Source: Mesorhizobium sp. ES1-4 (GTDB lineage Bacteria; Pseudomonadota; Alphaproteobacteria; Rhizobiales; Rhizobiaceae). Taken from it: a DNA stretch of 64,000 nt. The notes below the pieces were generated by a model. It saw only the letters and a list, made by a program, of their open reading frames with translations, searched no databases and was not told where the DNA came from. The position numbers and the translations under genes are program-made. This document shows positions 1-9,752 of the stretch, piece after piece. The stretch spans positions 372,001 through 436,000 of the forward strand of contig NZ_JAIUGV010000001.1 of the NCBI RefSeq assembly GCF_020164745.1, written 5' to 3'. Every line of letters starts with the position of its first letter. Position 1 is the first letter of the stretch.

Positions 1-274
1 TCTCGCCCGCAAGCACCAGATGGGTGATCCGGTTGCGCTTGAGCAGCGGAACGAGCGATCCTATCGCCTCCAGGGCAAGCGTCTCATGCTCATACTGGCG
101 CAACGCGGCCAGGCGGTCGGCCTCACCGTCCATGAGCACGACGAACGGCGCATGGCCCTGTTCGGCCAGACCGGCAGCGACTTCGACCGGAAGGCTGCCG
201 CCGCCGGCGATGATGCCGACCCTGGCATCAGGCGGGAGATCAAGACCAGCCGCGGCTGTTTCAGCCTTCGTCAT
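1..274 (-). CDS. lpxI: LpxI, UDP-2,3-diacylglucosamine pyrophosphatase (partial, N-terminal part only)
   Basis: Cleaves UDP-2,3-diacylglucosamine to lipid X in lipid A synthesis at the inner membrane (LpxI/DUF1009 family, the alphaproteobacterial replacement for LpxH). The reading frame is open from an ATG at 274 to the window edge, giving 91 residues with the N-terminal glycine-rich motif GIIAGGGSLPVEVA near residue 19 and a downstream VLMDGEADRL stretch typical of the family. The start overlaps the lpxA stop by 14 bases, so the two genes are translationally coupled. The C-terminal catalytic domain lies outside the window. The identification is from recognised family motifs; confidence is good despite truncation. 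Confidence 0.85.
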   Translation of the reverse strand, partial: MTKAETAAAGLDLPPDARVGIIAGGGSLPVEVAAGLAEQGHAPFVVLMDGEADRLAALRQYEHETLALEAIGSLVPLLKRNRITHLVLAGE

Positions 275-1094
275 CGGTATCGTCGCCATCGCCGCTCTTG
301 AGCGATGGCACCGCATAATGCCGTTTGCCGCGACTGGTGATGAAGTCGATGATCTTCATCGCCGTCGGCGACGAGGCGAACTCGGCTTTGGCGAACTCGA
401 TGTTCTCGCCGACCGTGCGGGAGCGGTCGAAAATCGTCTTATAGGCCTTGCGCAGCAGATAGATTTCGGAACGCGGTAGACCGGCGCGCTTGAGGCCGAT
501 GATGTTCAAGCCGCGCAGGCTGGCGCGGTTGCCGACCGCGATGGCATAGGGAATGACATCGCCAACAAAAGCCGAGCATCCGCCAAGAAAGGCGTTGTCG
601 CCGACACGCACGAATTGATGAACCGCGCTGAGGCCGCCAATATAGACGTTGTCGCCGATTTCGCAGTGTCCGCCCAACGTTGCGCCATTGGCGAAGGTCG
701 CGTTCTTGCCGACAACGCAATCATGGGCGATGTGCGCATAGGCGAGGAAGTTGCCATTGTCGCCGACCGTCGTTTCGCCGCGGCTGGTGTCGGTGCCGAC
801 ATGCATGGTCACGCCTTCGCGGATCGTGCAGTTGGCGCCGATGACGAGCGTGGTGCGGCCGCCCTTGTGCTTGGTATTCTGCGGCGGTCCGCCCAGGATC
901 GCCATCGGATAGACCTTGGTCGATGTTCCGATAGTGGTCGCGCCCATCACCGAGACATGGCTGACCAGTTCGACACCGTCGCCGATCATAGCCTCGGCGC
1001 TGACATGGCAGAACGGCCCAATGCGCACACCCTGGCCGATTTGGGCGCCTTCTTCCACGACGGAGGAAGGATGGATTGACGTCTTGATTTTCAT
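261..1094 (-). CDS. lpxA: LpxA, acyl-ACP--UDP-N-acetylglucosamine O-acyltransferase
   Basis: First committed step of lipid A synthesis: transfers a hydroxyacyl chain from ACP to the 3-OH of UDP-GlcNAc in the cytosol. The protein (277 residues from the ATG at 1094; a GTG two codons upstream at 1100 is an alternative start) is a left-handed parallel beta helix of hexapeptide repeats (e.g. IGQGVRIGPF, VGKNATFANGATLGG). The catalytic histidine is the second His of HIAHDC near residue 124. The C-terminal helical domain contains GLKRAGL. Length matches the family (about 260-280). It lies between fabZ (short spacer) and lpxI (14-base overlap), the standard lipid A operon order. Confidence 0.95.
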   Translation of the reverse strand: MKIKTSIHPSSVVEEGAQIGQGVRIGPFCHVSAEAMIGDGVELVSHVSVMGATTIGTSTKVYPMAILGGPPQNTKHKGGRTTLVIGANCTIREGVTMHVGTDTSRGETTVGDNGNFLAYAHIAHDCVVGKNATFANGATLGGHCEIGDNVYIGGLSAVHQFVRVGDNAFLGGCSAFVGDVIPYAIAVGNRASLRGLNIIGLKRAGLPRSEIYLLRKAYKTIFDRSRTVGENIEFAKAEFASSPTAMKIIDFITSRGKRHYAVPSLKSGDGDDTDDEG

Positions 1095-1107
1095 GGGCAC
1101 TCGATTG

Positions 1108-1575
1108 TCAGTCGCCGGTGACCATCATGGCTGAAATCTCGGCCTCGGCCGCCTTGGTGCCTTCGACCAGGGCTTCGCAGGCGAATTTGAGCAGGTTGCC
1201 GCGCTTCTTGATTTTCTTGACATGGATCTTCAACTGGTCGCCGGGAACGACCGGTTTGCGGAATTTGGCGTTGTCGATGGTCAGGAAATAGACCAGCGAC
1301 GGCTTCGACGCCCCGAGGCTGCGGATGCAGATGGCGCCGGCCGTCTGCGCCATGGCCTCGACGATCAGCACGCCCGGCATCACCGGCTGTTCCGGGAAAT
1401 GCCCCTGGAAATGCGGCTCGTTTATGGTCACGTTCTTGATACCGATGGCGGAATCGTCACCATCGATGTCCACGATGCGGTCGATCATGAGGAAGGGGTA
1501 ACGATGCGGCAGGAGCTTCATCAGCCCCAATATGTCGACCGCTTCCAGCGTTGTCCCCGCCACCATGTCAGCCAT
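1108..1575 (-). CDS. fabZ: FabZ, 3-hydroxyacyl-ACP dehydratase
   Basis: Dehydrates 3-hydroxyacyl-ACP in type II fatty acid elongation and competes with LpxA/LpxD for the hydroxyacyl-ACP pool. The 155-residue hot-dog fold protein carries the family opening [13 protein letters not shown] and the active-site block [11 protein letters not shown] followed by [11 protein letters not shown], which supply the catalytic His and Glu. Length is usual for the family. It overlaps the 3' end of lpxD by 8 bases and is followed closely by lpxA, so it sits inside the lipid A operon as in most Proteobacteria. Confidence 0.95.
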   Translation of the reverse strand: MADMVAGTTLEAVDILGLMKLLPHRYPFLMIDRIVDIDGDDSAIGIKNVTINEPHFQGHFPEQPVMPGVLIVEAMAQTAGAICIRSLGASKPSLVYFLTIDNAKFRKPVVPGDQLKIHVKKIKKRGNLLKFACEALVEGTKAAEAEISAMMVTGD

Positions 1576-2623
1576 TGTCCTTGCCCTGTTTGCGTGCCCT
1601 GGCCATCGTGCGCAACATGGCTATCTCTCGCATGGCTTCCGCCATCGGCTGTGCCGGATAGCCACCCCATATCTCGCCGGCGGGCACATTGCTCATAAAC
1701 CCACTTCTGGCGGCAAGCTTGGCACCTGTACCGATCGTCAGATGATCCGCAAGCCCGACGCCGCCGCCCATGGTGACATTGTCACCCACCACCACGGAAC
1801 CGGAAATACCCGAAAGCCCGGCCACTATGCAATTGCGGCCGATGCGGACGTTATGGGCGATCTGCACGAGATTGTCGATCTTGGTGCCTTGCCCGATGAT
1901 CGTATCGGACATGGCGCCACGATCGACGGTGGAGTTGGAGCCGATCTCGACATCGTCCTGGATCACGACGCGACCGATCTGTGGAACACGCTCCGGCCCC
2001 TTGGCGCCACCGACGAAGCCAAACCCGTCCTGGCCAATCCTGGCGCCACCATGGATGATGACCCGATTGCCGATCAGTGCGTATTGGATGCTGGCGCCTG
2101 GGCCGATATAGCCGTCACGGCCAATCTGGCAGGACTGTCCGATGACGGCATTGGGCGCAATGACGGTGCGGCTGCCGATCGAGACGCCTGGCCCCACGAC
2201 TGCCCCGGCCTCGATGATAGCACCGGTTTCGACATGCGCGGTTGGGTCGACATGGGCATGCGGCGAAACACCGGTTTCGCCGGTCATAGGCCCCGGCGTG
2301 GCGGCTGTCGGGAACAGCAGGCGCCCAACCAGCGCGAAAGCCTGTTGTGGCCGCGGATGAATGAGGACGGCAACGCTGGAGGGCGCCTTGTTTGCGAACT
2401 CCGCCGGACACAGCACCGCCGCTGCCCGCAGCGACGGCATCAGCGCGGAATTGCGCCTGCCGTCGACGAAGACCAGCGCATTGGTGCCGCCTTCATTGGC
2501 TGGCGCCAAGGCTTCGATCGCAACGTCGGATTGGCCGGAATCGACAAGCACCGAGCCGGTCAGATTCGCGACTTCGGCCGCCGTATACCGGCGTGATGGC
2601 GCGAAGAACACCGGATCGGTCAT
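1568..2623 (-). CDS. lpxD: LpxD, UDP-3-O-acylglucosamine N-acyltransferase
   Basis: Adds the N-linked hydroxyacyl chain to UDP-3-O-acyl-glucosamine, third step of lipid A synthesis, cytosolic homotrimer. The protein (351 residues, normal length) has an N-terminal uridine-binding domain (roughly residues 1-110) then a hexapeptide-repeat beta helix (for instance [20 protein letters not shown]) with the catalytic His in QIAHNVRIG near residue 254, and a C-terminal helix containing MREIAMLR. It lies between bamA (75-base spacer) and fabZ (8-base overlap). The periplasmic chaperone gene skp/ompH that often sits between bamA and lpxD is absent. Confidence 0.95.
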   Translation of the reverse strand: MTDPVFFAPSRRYTAAEVANLTGSVLVDSGQSDVAIEALAPANEGGTNALVFVDGRRNSALMPSLRAAAVLCPAEFANKAPSSVAVLIHPRPQQAFALVGRLLFPTAATPGPMTGETGVSPHAHVDPTAHVETGAIIEAGAVVGPGVSIGSRTVIAPNAVIGQSCQIGRDGYIGPGASIQYALIGNRVIIHGGARIGQDGFGFVGGAKGPERVPQIGRVVIQDDVEIGSNSTVDRGAMSDTIIGQGTKIDNLVQIAHNVRIGRNCIVAGLSGISGSVVVGDNVTMGGGVGLADHLTIGTGAKLAARSGFMSNVPAGEIWGGYPAQPMAEAMREIAMLRTMARARKQGKDNG

Positions 2624-2698
2624 TCCAGAAGCTATATCCAGCTAGGTCGGAACATTTCTCCCGGATTCAAAACACCCGGGAGCATCGTTGGCCGCCGA

Positions 2699-5071
2699 TC
2701 AGAAGCGGGTCGATATGCCGAAGTTGAATTCCTGCACGTCGTCGGTGGCTTCCTTCTTGACCGGGATCGCATAGTCGATACGGATCGGGCCGAACGGCGA
2801 GGCCCACATCAGGCCGACGCCCACCGAGGCGCGCAGCTTCATATCGAGAGAACTCTGATCGACCGACGTGCTGATCTTGCTGCCGTAGAGCGTCGCTGCG
2901 TCGGCAAACACCGCACCGCGCAGTCCGAAGCTCTCGGGAACGACCGGCAATGGGAACTGCGCTTCGGCCGAGGCATTGAAATAGGTCACCCCCCCCAGAT
3001 GGTCACCCGTATTCGGGTCCACCGGGCCGATGCCATTATACGCAAAGCCACGGATCATGCGGTCGGTGCTCTGGAACTGATCGAAGATGCGCAGAGTACC
3101 GTTATTGCCGTAACTCTCGACATGACCGGCGCCGCCTGAAATCAGCCCAACCAGATCAAGCTGCTCGGACAGCGTCTGGTAGATGCTGCCGCGCCCGGTA
3201 AGCTTCACGAACTTGGCGTCACCACCAAGTCCGGCCACTTCGACCGTCGTATTGGCATAGATGCCTTCATGCGGGTTCTTCATGTCATCGATCGTGTTGT
3301 AGACCAGCCCCAGGCTGATAGACGACTTGATCCAAGGACTTTGATCGATGCCATCCAAGATGGCGGGCGAAATTGTACAACCGGCGTCAGGAATCCCGTC
3401 GCCATTGGCATCGCAATTGCTGTCCAGCTTGTACTTCTCTTGCGAGATGTTGTAGGCTAGCTGCGTCGAAATGCTGTTGGTGATCGGCAGACCGAAGCGC
3501 ACCGTCGCACCCGTGGTATCGCTGTCGTAGTTGTTTTTGTATTGCCTCGTCGACTTGTAGATGTCGAAGCCGGCGGCGATGCGCCGCCCGAGGAAATACG
3601 GCTCGGTGAACGACAGGCTGTAGTCGCGCGAATTCTTGCCGCCACCCGCCGACAGCTTGATGTACTGGCCACGGCCGAGGAAGTTGCGCTCGGTGATCGA
3701 TCCTTCGACGGACGGACCGGCCGTGTCGCCGCCGGTCGAGTAGCCGGCGCCAACCGAGAATTCACCCGTCGACTTCTCGACCACGTCGACCACCAGCACG
3801 ACCTGGTCGGGCGCGGAGCCGGGTACCGTCGAGATATCGACTTTGTCAAAGTAATTCAGGTTTTCCAGTCGCTTCTTCGCGCGCTGGATGAGCACCTGGT
3901 TGAAAGCATCGCCTTCGCTGACGTCGAATTCGCGGCGAATGACATAGTCACGCGTACGGTCGTTGCCGCGAATTTCGATGCGCTCGACATAGGCCTTGGT
4001 GCCTTGGTCGACCGTATAGACCACCGAAATGGTGTGGTTCTCGAAATTGCGGTCGCCGCGCGGCGTCACCTGCGCGAAGGCGTAGCCCGAACCGGCCACC
4101 TTCTCGGTCAGCGCGACGATCGTGTCTTCGACTTTCTTGGCGTTGTAGACATCGCCCTTGCGGGTCTCGACCACCGATTCAAGCGACTTCGAGTCCACTT
4201 CCGGGATCGTGCTCTCGACACTGACGTCGCCGAAATTATAGCGGTCGCCTTCCTGGACGGTGATGGTGACCGTGTATTTGTTGGTCGCGTTGTCGAGCTC
4301 GCCGACAGCGGACACGACCTGGAAATCGGCATAGCCGTGATTGTAGTAGAAGCGGCGTAGCAGCTCCTGGTCGGCGCGCAGCTTGTCCTCGTCATAGACG
4401 TCGTCGCGCAGGATGAACGAGACCCAGGAAGAGCGCTTGGTGTTGATCACGTCCGACAGGCGGCGGCTGGAATAGGCGCTGTTGCCGACGAAATTGATTG
4501 CCGCGATCTGCGTGCGGTCACCTTCGGTGATGTGGAACACCACATTCACGCGGTTGTCGCCGAGCTCCATGATCTGCGTGGTGACGCCGGCATCGTCACG
4601 GCCGATGCGCCGGTAAGCGGCCTTGACCGCCTCGACGTCCGAATCGAGCGTGGCCTGAGAGAACGTGCCGCGCGGCTTCAGCTGAACCGCCGCCTGAAGC
4701 GCGTTGTCCTTGAGCTTCTTGTTGCCCTGGAACAGAACCTGATTGACGACCTTGTACTCCGAAACCTTGACCACCAGGGTCGAGCCGACCTGGTTGATCT
4801 GGACATCCGAGAACAGGCCGGTGCCGAACAGCGCCTTGACCGCGCTGTCGACGTCGGAACTGGAGAAGGCCTTGCCGGGCTTGATGGTGATGTAGTTGCG
4901 AATGGTATCGGCGTCGACACGCTGGTTGCCGCTCACCTCCACCCTGCTTACGACAGCGGCTTGGGCCGCCGATGTGGCAACGAACTGCACTGCGAGCGCA
5001 CCCGGTACAACCAGAGCGGCGGACAGTGCCGCCGCTGACGCGGCGTTTAGAAACTTGGATGCTGCCTTCAT
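2699..5071 (-). CDS. bamA: BamA, outer membrane protein assembly factor
   Basis: Essential outer-membrane Omp85 protein that folds and inserts beta-barrel proteins. The 790-residue product starts with a Sec signal peptide (long hydrophobic stretch ending SAAQA near residue 38), then POTRA repeats (about residues 40-420, beginning VVSRVEVSGNQRVDADTI) and a C-terminal 16-stranded barrel with the conserved VGAGYSTGG region and a terminal Phe (FNFGISTRF), the signature for BAM recognition. It follows rseP after 217 bases, so it may have its own promoter, and precedes lpxD. The barrel contains a Cys pair in a loop near residues 553-567, slightly unusual for an OMP. Confidence 0.96.
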   Translation of the reverse strand: MKAASKFLNAASAAALSAALVVPGALAVQFVATSAAQAAVVSRVEVSGNQRVDADTIRNYITIKPGKAFSSSDVDSAVKALFGTGLFSDVQINQVGSTLVVKVSEYKVVNQVLFQGNKKLKDNALQAAVQLKPRGTFSQATLDSDVEAVKAAYRRIGRDDAGVTTQIMELGDNRVNVVFHITEGDRTQIAAINFVGNSAYSSRRLSDVINTKRSSWVSFILRDDVYDEDKLRADQELLRRFYYNHGYADFQVVSAVGELDNATNKYTVTITVQEGDRYNFGDVSVESTIPEVDSKSLESVVETRKGDVYNAKKVEDTIVALTEKVAGSGYAFAQVTPRGDRNFENHTISVVYTVDQGTKAYVERIEIRGNDRTRDYVIRREFDVSEGDAFNQVLIQRAKKRLENLNYFDKVDISTVPGSAPDQVVLVVDVVEKSTGEFSVGAGYSTGGDTAGPSVEGSITERNFLGRGQYIKLSAGGGKNSRDYSLSFTEPYFLGRRIAAGFDIYKSTRQYKNNYDSDTTGATVRFGLPITNSISTQLAYNISQEKYKLDSNCDANGDGIPDAGCTISPAILDGIDQSPWIKSSISLGLVYNTIDDMKNPHEGIYANTTVEVAGLGGDAKFVKLTGRGSIYQTLSEQLDLVGLISGGAGHVESYGNNGTLRIFDQFQSTDRMIRGFAYNGIGPVDPNTGDHLGGVTYFNASAEAQFPLPVVPESFGLRGAVFADAATLYGSKISTSVDQSSLDMKLRASVGVGLMWASPFGPIRIDYAIPVKKEATDDVQEFNFGISTRF

Positions 5072-5174
5072 CGGGCTTGATAACCTTTTCTCGTAGTCCC
5101 CACGGCGAGAAAACCGGACGTGCGGTCATTTCCCCTACCGTATTAACCGGATTTTCCCTACACGCAAGGCTTCT

Positions 5175-5197
5175 GGTTAATTTGTATTTACTTAACC
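5175..5197. promoter_or_regulatory. Inverted repeat upstream of bamA
   Basis: GGTTAA and TTAACC arms separated by 11 AT-rich bases, about 105-120 bases upstream of the bamA start, in the 217-base rseP-bamA spacer. The arms are perfect and the spacing (17 bp centre to centre) suits a dimeric regulator or part of a promoter region. No regulator can be named from sequence alone. Confidence 0.3.
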
Positions 5198-5288
5198 GTG
5201 TTGCGTGGCTTTCGCGTCACTCATATCCCCGTGCATGGTAAACGGCGTCTCAACATCGACCATGCGCAGGCCGAATTCCTTCATGATT

Positions 5289-6431
5289 TCAGCACCCAAA
5301 GAGATCGTTCCAGAACACGAACCCCATGAAGCACAGCACCAGAAGCAGACCGGCCCGATAGGCCATTTCCATCATCCGTTCCGACACCGGCCGGCGCATG
5401 ACGGCCTCCACCCCGTAGAACAACAGATGGCCGCCGTCGAGGGGGGGAATCGGCAAAAGGTTTAGAATGCCTATCCCGACAGACAGCAGCGCGACCAGTT
5501 GCACCAGCCACTCGAAACCGAGTTTGGCGGCCTTGCCGGCCATGTCGGCGATCTTGACTGGGCCACCCAACTGGCACTTGTCCTCGCGCCCGACGACGAA
5601 GCGCTGCAGAAACTGGCCCGTGCGCTCGATGACATGCCCTGTTTCCTCGACCGCCGCCGCGACCGCTCCCACCGGGGTGTATGTGATGAGACGAGGCTGG
5701 CCGAGTTCCTTGTTGTTGACGACGCCGATCACCGCGACCTTGACCTTGTTGCCGAGCGCGTCCTCCTGCTCCATCAGCCGCGGCGTCGCGGTCACCGTGA
5801 CCTCCTTGCCGTTGCGCAACATGACGAAGGTGATCGTGTCGCCGGCCCGGCCCGAGACCAGCCGCTGCACGTCGCCGAAGGTTTGGACCTTGCTGCCGTC
5901 GACGCTGACGAATCGGTCGCCAGGCAAAATGCCGGCCTTGGCCGCGGGACTGTCGGCGGTAACCTCCGCCACCATGGGCTCCGCGACATAACGTCCATAG
6001 GATGCAAACAGCACGGAAAAGACCACGATCGTCAGCAAGAAATTGAACAGCGGCCCGGCCACCACCGTTGCCGCGCGCTTCCAGATCGCCTGGGTGTGGA
6101 AGGCAACCTTGCGCTCCTCGTCGGTCAGCGTTTCCAGCTCTTCGGATGTGGGCTGGCTGGAGGTGGCGCTCATGTCGCCGACAAACTTGACATAACCGCC
6201 AAGCGGTATGGCGCAAAGCTTCCAGCGCGTGCCATGCCTGTCGTTGAAGCCGATGAGCTCGGGACCGAAGCCGATCGAGAAAGCCCTGACCCCGATGCCG
6301 CACCAGCGGCCGACGAGGTAGTGGCCCATCTCGTGAACGAAAACCACCACGGTCAGCACGAAAAGAAACGGCACGAGCGTACCGATAAAGAGGCCATCGG
6401 TGCTGAAAATCGCGTGAAGAATCTCGTTCAA
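5289..6431 (-). CDS. rseP: RseP-type site-2 intramembrane zinc metalloprotease
   Basis: Membrane-embedded M50 protease that cleaves anti-sigma factors and remnant signal peptides. The 380-residue protein has a first membrane segment carrying the zinc motif HEMGH (near residue 34), a periplasmic PDZ domain (about 120-210, AEVTADSPAAKAGILPGDR), and a third ligand in the C-terminal membrane segment LLPIPPLDGGH (near residue 330). Only one PDZ domain is evident where E. coli RseP has two, which is usual for alphaproteobacteria. It lies between cdsA and bamA; dxr, often found between cdsA and rseP, is not here. Confidence 0.93.
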   Translation of the reverse strand: MNEILHAIFSTDGLFIGTLVPFLFVLTVVVFVHEMGHYLVGRWCGIGVRAFSIGFGPELIGFNDRHGTRWKLCAIPLGGYVKFVGDMSATSSQPTSEELETLTDEERKVAFHTQAIWKRAATVVAGPLFNFLLTIVVFSVLFASYGRYVAEPMVAEVTADSPAAKAGILPGDRFVSVDGSKVQTFGDVQRLVSGRAGDTITFVMLRNGKEVTVTATPRLMEQEDALGNKVKVAVIGVVNNKELGQPRLITYTPVGAVAAAVEETGHVIERTGQFLQRFVVGREDKCQLGGPVKIADMAGKAAKLGFEWLVQLVALLSVGIGILNLLPIPPLDGGHLLFYGVEAVMRRPVSERMMEMAYRAGLLLVLCFMGFVFWNDLFGC

Positions 6432-6529
6432 CTCAGGCCCCTCGAATTCTTCCGCGGTCGCGCCGTGACTGTGACATCAATCCAGGCGAATCCAAGGCAC
6501 GTCCGCGCCAGATCGTGGAACGACACCAT

Positions 6530-7345
6530 TCAAATAGGAAACAGCCCCTGTGCCGGATGATCGGCGCCCGCCGAAATCCATCCAATGACGTACAAGGCGA
6601 GAGCCGCCGCGACAAGCCCGTCGACGCGGTCCATAACGCCGCCATGGCCTGGGATGAGTACGCCCGAATCCTTGCGGTTGTGCCGCCGCTTGACCCAGGA
6701 TTCGAAGAGGTCGCCGGCTTGCGCTACAACCGAAAGCACGAACGCTACCAGGCCGAGCAACGGCAGGTTGCTGGCGCCGGCAACGGCCGCCAGCAGAAGC
6801 CCGGCGACGACGCCACCGACCGTCCCGCCGAACGCGCCGCTACGCGTCTTGCCTGGCGAAATCGACGGCGCCAGTTTGGGGCCGCCGACGGCGCGCCCGA
6901 CGAAATAGGCGAAAATGTCGGTCGCCCAGACGACCGCGAACAGGAACAGGATGGCGACGAGACCCGAATGGTCGCCGTCTCGCAGCAGAGCGAGCGACAA
7001 GCCCGACACGCAGGCATAGGCAACGCCGCCGGCGTCCCACTGGCCGGTCTTGCGAACCCCCGCGGTGGTCGCCGTCAGCGCAACCAGGACCACGACGAGC
7101 GGCAGCAGCCACAATGCGGGCAGGCCAACAATCAAGGCGCCGACAAAAATGACCATCAGCGCTTCAGGCAGCAAACCAAGCCCGTCGGCGGGGGCGGGCC
7201 GTGACATGCGTGTCCACTCATAGAAGATCATTGCCGACATGGCGGCGCACAGCAGCCGGAAAGGCAGGCCGCCAAGCCAGGTCAGGCCAAGGGCGGCAAT
7301 GGCGAGCACCACCGCCGAAATCACGCGCAGCTGGAGGTTGCTCAT
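6530..7345 (-). CDS. cdsA: CdsA, phosphatidate cytidylyltransferase
   Basis: Makes CDP-diacylglycerol from phosphatidate and CTP, the branch point for all membrane phospholipids. The 271-residue integral membrane protein has about seven hydrophobic segments and the complete family signature near the C terminus: [11 protein letters not shown] followed by [12 protein letters not shown], whose lysine and acidic residues bind metal and [15 protein letters not shown] upstream is also characteristic. Its start overlaps the uppS stop by 4 bases (ATGA), indicating translational coupling. Confidence 0.95.
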   Translation of the reverse strand: MSNLQLRVISAVVLAIAALGLTWLGGLPFRLLCAAMSAMIFYEWTRMSRPAPADGLGLLPEALMVIFVGALIVGLPALWLLPLVVVLVALTATTAGVRKTGQWDAGGVAYACVSGLSLALLRDGDHSGLVAILFLFAVVWATDIFAYFVGRAVGGPKLAPSISPGKTRSGAFGGTVGGVVAGLLLAAVAGASNLPLLGLVAFVLSVVAQAGDLFESWVKRRHNRKDSGVLIPGHGGVMDRVDGLVAAALALYVIGWISAGADHPAQGLFPI

Positions 7346-8076
7346 CCCGCGGCAGGCCGCGAAGCGACGTCTTGCGGACCCAGTCCGCCGAAGCGGCGCT
7401 CACGGCTGGCAAATTCGCGCAAGGCCTCGGCGAGGTGCTCGCGGTTGAAATCCGGCCAGTAGCACGGCAGGAAGACGAGTTCGCTGTAGGCAGCCTGCCA
7501 CAAGAGGAAGTTGGACAGGCGAAGCTCGCCGCTGGTGCGGATGACCAGCTCTGGATCTGGGATGCCTTGCGTGTCGAGAGAGCCGGCAAAGCTTTCGGCA
7601 GTGATCGCCTCGCTGTCGATGTCACCGCGAGCCACCGCCTCGGCCAGCTTGCGTGCCGTCCGGACGATCTCGTCGCGCCCGCCGTAGTTGAAGGCGATCA
7701 CCAGCGTCAGCGCGGTGTTGTGGATGGTCAGCGATTCGGCTTCCTCGAGCAGTCCCCTGATGTCCGTCTGCAGTCCTGCCCGGTCGCCGATGATCCTGAC
7801 GCGAACGCCGCTCTGGTGCAACTCGGCAAGGTCGCGGCGGATGAACAGCTTCAACAGGCCCATAAGGTCGCTGACCTCGGATTTCGGCCGCGACCAGTTC
7901 TCCGACGAAAAAGCATAGACGGTCAGGAAGGAGATGCCGAGATCGGGGGCGGCCCGCACCGCCTTGCGCAGTGCCTCGACGCCGGCGCGATGACCCGCGA
8001 GCCTCGGCATGCCGCGCGCCTTGGCCCAGCGTCCATTTCCATCCATGATGATCGCGACATGCGCGGGCGTTGTCAT
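7342..8076 (-). CDS. uppS: UppS, undecaprenyl diphosphate synthase
   Basis: Condenses isopentenyl diphosphate units onto farnesyl diphosphate with cis geometry to make the C55 carrier lipid for peptidoglycan and polysaccharides. The 244-residue protein has the N-terminal [10 protein letters not shown] motif (catalytic Asp near residue 12, diphosphate-binding Arg) and the C-terminal signature block ending [10 protein letters not shown]. Length is normal for the family. It lies 32 bases after frr and overlaps cdsA by 4 bases. Confidence 0.95.
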   Translation of the reverse strand: MTTPAHVAIIMDGNGRWAKARGMPRLAGHRAGVEALRKAVRAAPDLGISFLTVYAFSSENWSRPKSEVSDLMGLLKLFIRRDLAELHQSGVRVRIIGDRAGLQTDIRGLLEEAESLTIHNTALTLVIAFNYGGRDEIVRTARKLAEAVARGDIDSEAITAESFAGSLDTQGIPDPELVIRTSGELRLSNFLLWQAAYSELVFLPCYWPDFNREHLAEALREFASRERRFGGLGPQDVASRPAAG

Positions 8077-8108
8077 GATCTCGCTTTCGGGTCAGCCAGG
8101 GGCCAACC

Positions 8109-8663
8109 CTAAACCTGCATGATTTCAGCTTCCTTGTCGGAAAGCAGATGATCAATGGTGCTGATGGTTTCGTCGGTAAGTTTCTGGACCTGATCGGAAC
8201 GCTTGCGCTGATCGTCCTCGCTGATCGTGCCGTCCTTCTCCGCCTTCTTCAGGAAATCCATGCCGTCGCGGCGCACGTGGCGGGCGGCGACGCGGGCGTT
8301 CTCGGCGTAGCCATGCGAAATCTTGACGAGTTCCTTGCGGCGCTGTTCGTTGAGCTCCGGCAGCGGAATTCTCAGATTGGTGCCGTCGACGATCGGATTG
8401 AAGCCCAGATTGGATTCCCGGATCGCGCGATCGACCGCGCCAACCATCGACTTGTCCCAGACCGAGACCGAAATCATGCGCGGCTCAGGCACGGTGACGT
8501 TGGCCACCTGATTGATCGGCATGGTTGTGCCATAGGCCTGCACCTGGATCGCGTCGAGCAGGTTGCTGGAGGCGCGACCGGTCCGCAGCGAGGCCAGATC
8601 ATGCTTGAACGCGGCGATTGCCCCATCCATGCGCCGCTTGAGGTCGTCATACTCACCACTCAT
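8109..8663 (-). CDS. frr: Frr, ribosome recycling factor
   Basis: Splits post-termination ribosomes together with EF-G. The start at 8663 ([12 protein letters not shown]) gives 184 residues, the typical size; the frame is open further upstream but that extension is not family-like. The sequence shows the three-helix-bundle landmarks: [11 protein letters not shown] near residue 22, [17 protein letters not shown] in the small domain, and the C-terminal helix with [14 protein letters not shown]. It follows pyrH after 57 bases in the conserved rpsB-tsf-pyrH-frr order. Confidence 0.95.
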   Translation of the reverse strand: MSGEYDDLKRRMDGAIAAFKHDLASLRTGRASSNLLDAIQVQAYGTTMPINQVANVTVPEPRMISVSVWDKSMVGAVDRAIRESNLGFNPIVDGTNLRIPLPELNEQRRKELVKISHGYAENARVAARHVRRDGMDFLKKAEKDGTISEDDQRKRSDQVQKLTDETISTIDHLLSDKEAEIMQV

Positions 8664-8720
8664 TTCCAGTCTCCTCGACCCGTCTGCCGCGGGTTCACTG
8701 CTTCGGGGCAAGGCCCCGGA

Positions 8721-9443
8721 TCACTCGTCCGCGACCACCGTACAACGGCCGCCGCCTCTCAGAATATCGCCGAAACCGCCCTTTTCATGGATCGAATAGA
8801 CGATTATCGGAATGTTGTTTTCGCGCGCAAGTGCAATCGCGGCCGTATCCATGATCGAAAGGCCGCGTTTTATGACTTCGGCGTGGCTGATGCGCTCGAA
8901 ACGCGTCGCATTGTGGTCCTTTTTCGGGTCGGCCGAATAGACGCCATCGACCTGGGTGCCCTTGAACAGCGCGTCGGCACCGATTTCAGCCGCGCGGAGC
9001 GCGGCGGCCGAATCGGTGGTGAAGAACGGATTGCCGGTGCCGCCGGCGAAGATCACCACCTTGCCCTGGTTCATGTAAGCGGTCGCCTGGCGTTGCGAGA
9101 AGCTCTCGCAAAGCTCGGGCATGGCGATCGCGGACAGCACGACGGCATCGACACCGATCTTGTTCAGCGAGGTTCGCAGCGCCAGCGAATTGATGACCGT
9201 GGCAAGCATGCCCATATGGTCGCCGGTGACGCGGTCCCCACCTTTTGAGGCGACCGCCACACCGCGAAAGATATTACCGCCACCGATGACGACACCCACC
9301 TCGATGCCCAGCGCGCGCGCCTCGGCGATGTCGGCGGCGATGCGGTCCACGACCGAGACATCGATGCCGAAATGCTGTTCGCCCATCAACGCTTCGCCAG
9401 AAGCTTTCAGCAGAACACGTCGGTAGAGGGGCTTCACCGTCAT
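8721..9443 (-). CDS. pyrH: PyrH, UMP kinase
   Basis: Phosphorylates UMP to UDP; a hexameric amino-acid-kinase-fold enzyme, usually controlled by GTP and UTP. The start at 9443 (MTVKPLYRRVLLKASGEALMG) yields 240 residues, the family norm; the 26 in-frame codons upstream are disregarded. Diagnostic motifs are RVLLKASGEAL near residue 9, VIGGGNIFRG near 52, and GGTGNPFFTTD near 137 (UMP binding). It precedes frr by 57 bases and is separated from tsf by a 309-base non-coding stretch, suggesting its own promoter. Confidence 0.95.
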   Translation of the reverse strand: MTVKPLYRRVLLKASGEALMGEQHFGIDVSVVDRIAADIAEARALGIEVGVVIGGGNIFRGVAVASKGGDRVTGDHMGMLATVINSLALRTSLNKIGVDAVVLSAIAMPELCESFSQRQATAYMNQGKVVIFAGGTGNPFFTTDSAAALRAAEIGADALFKGTQVDGVYSADPKKDHNATRFERISHAEVIKRGLSIMDTAAIALARENNIPIIVYSIHEKGGFGDILRGGGRCTVVADE

Positions 9444-9752
9444 CTGGTTCCTCGAAAAATCCCGGCGCGGCAAGCTCCGAAGGCGAAAAAGACCTCCTGC
9501 GTCACCCGGCGGTGCTGTCATGACGGGTTGACCGGATACACGAAGGGCGCAGCGATGTCACGCAGCGCCCTTGTGCAAAATTCCAGGCTTTTTAGATCAG
9601 TTGCCGCGATCGAGGAGCCGGGCCGCTTCCACGCATCCGCGCCGGGCGCGATGACGTCGAAATTGAATGCTCTTTCGACATCGCAAACGAAATCGGCCAG
9701 ACATCCCTGCGGACATCCGGCCGAAAAAGGCTTTCATAATAAAGCGATAGGC
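9444..9752. other. 309-base non-coding tsf-pyrH spacer with a strong hairpin
   Basis: No convincing gene is present here. The stretch at 9543-9572 forms a hairpin: AAGGGCGC pairs with GCGCCCTT, with an inner GCG/CGC pair after an A-A mismatch. It lies about 180 bases past the tsf stop, read on the minus strand. There is no U-rich tail on that strand, so a role as a tsf terminator or RNA processing site is possible but unproven. The rest of the spacer presumably holds the pyrH promoter; I could not identify one clearly. Confidence 0.4.

Noticed and set aside
1532..2596. A long plus-strand open frame opposite lpxD
   Set aside because: Antisense shadow of the hexapeptide repeats; composition is low-complexity Asp/Gly/His and no start signal is present.
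2658..2682. A 7-bp hairpin (CTCCCGG/CCGGGAG) between bamA and lpxD as a terminator
   Set aside because: Short stem, no U tract on the minus strand, and lpxD must be transcribed through it; probably a chance structure or RNA stabiliser.
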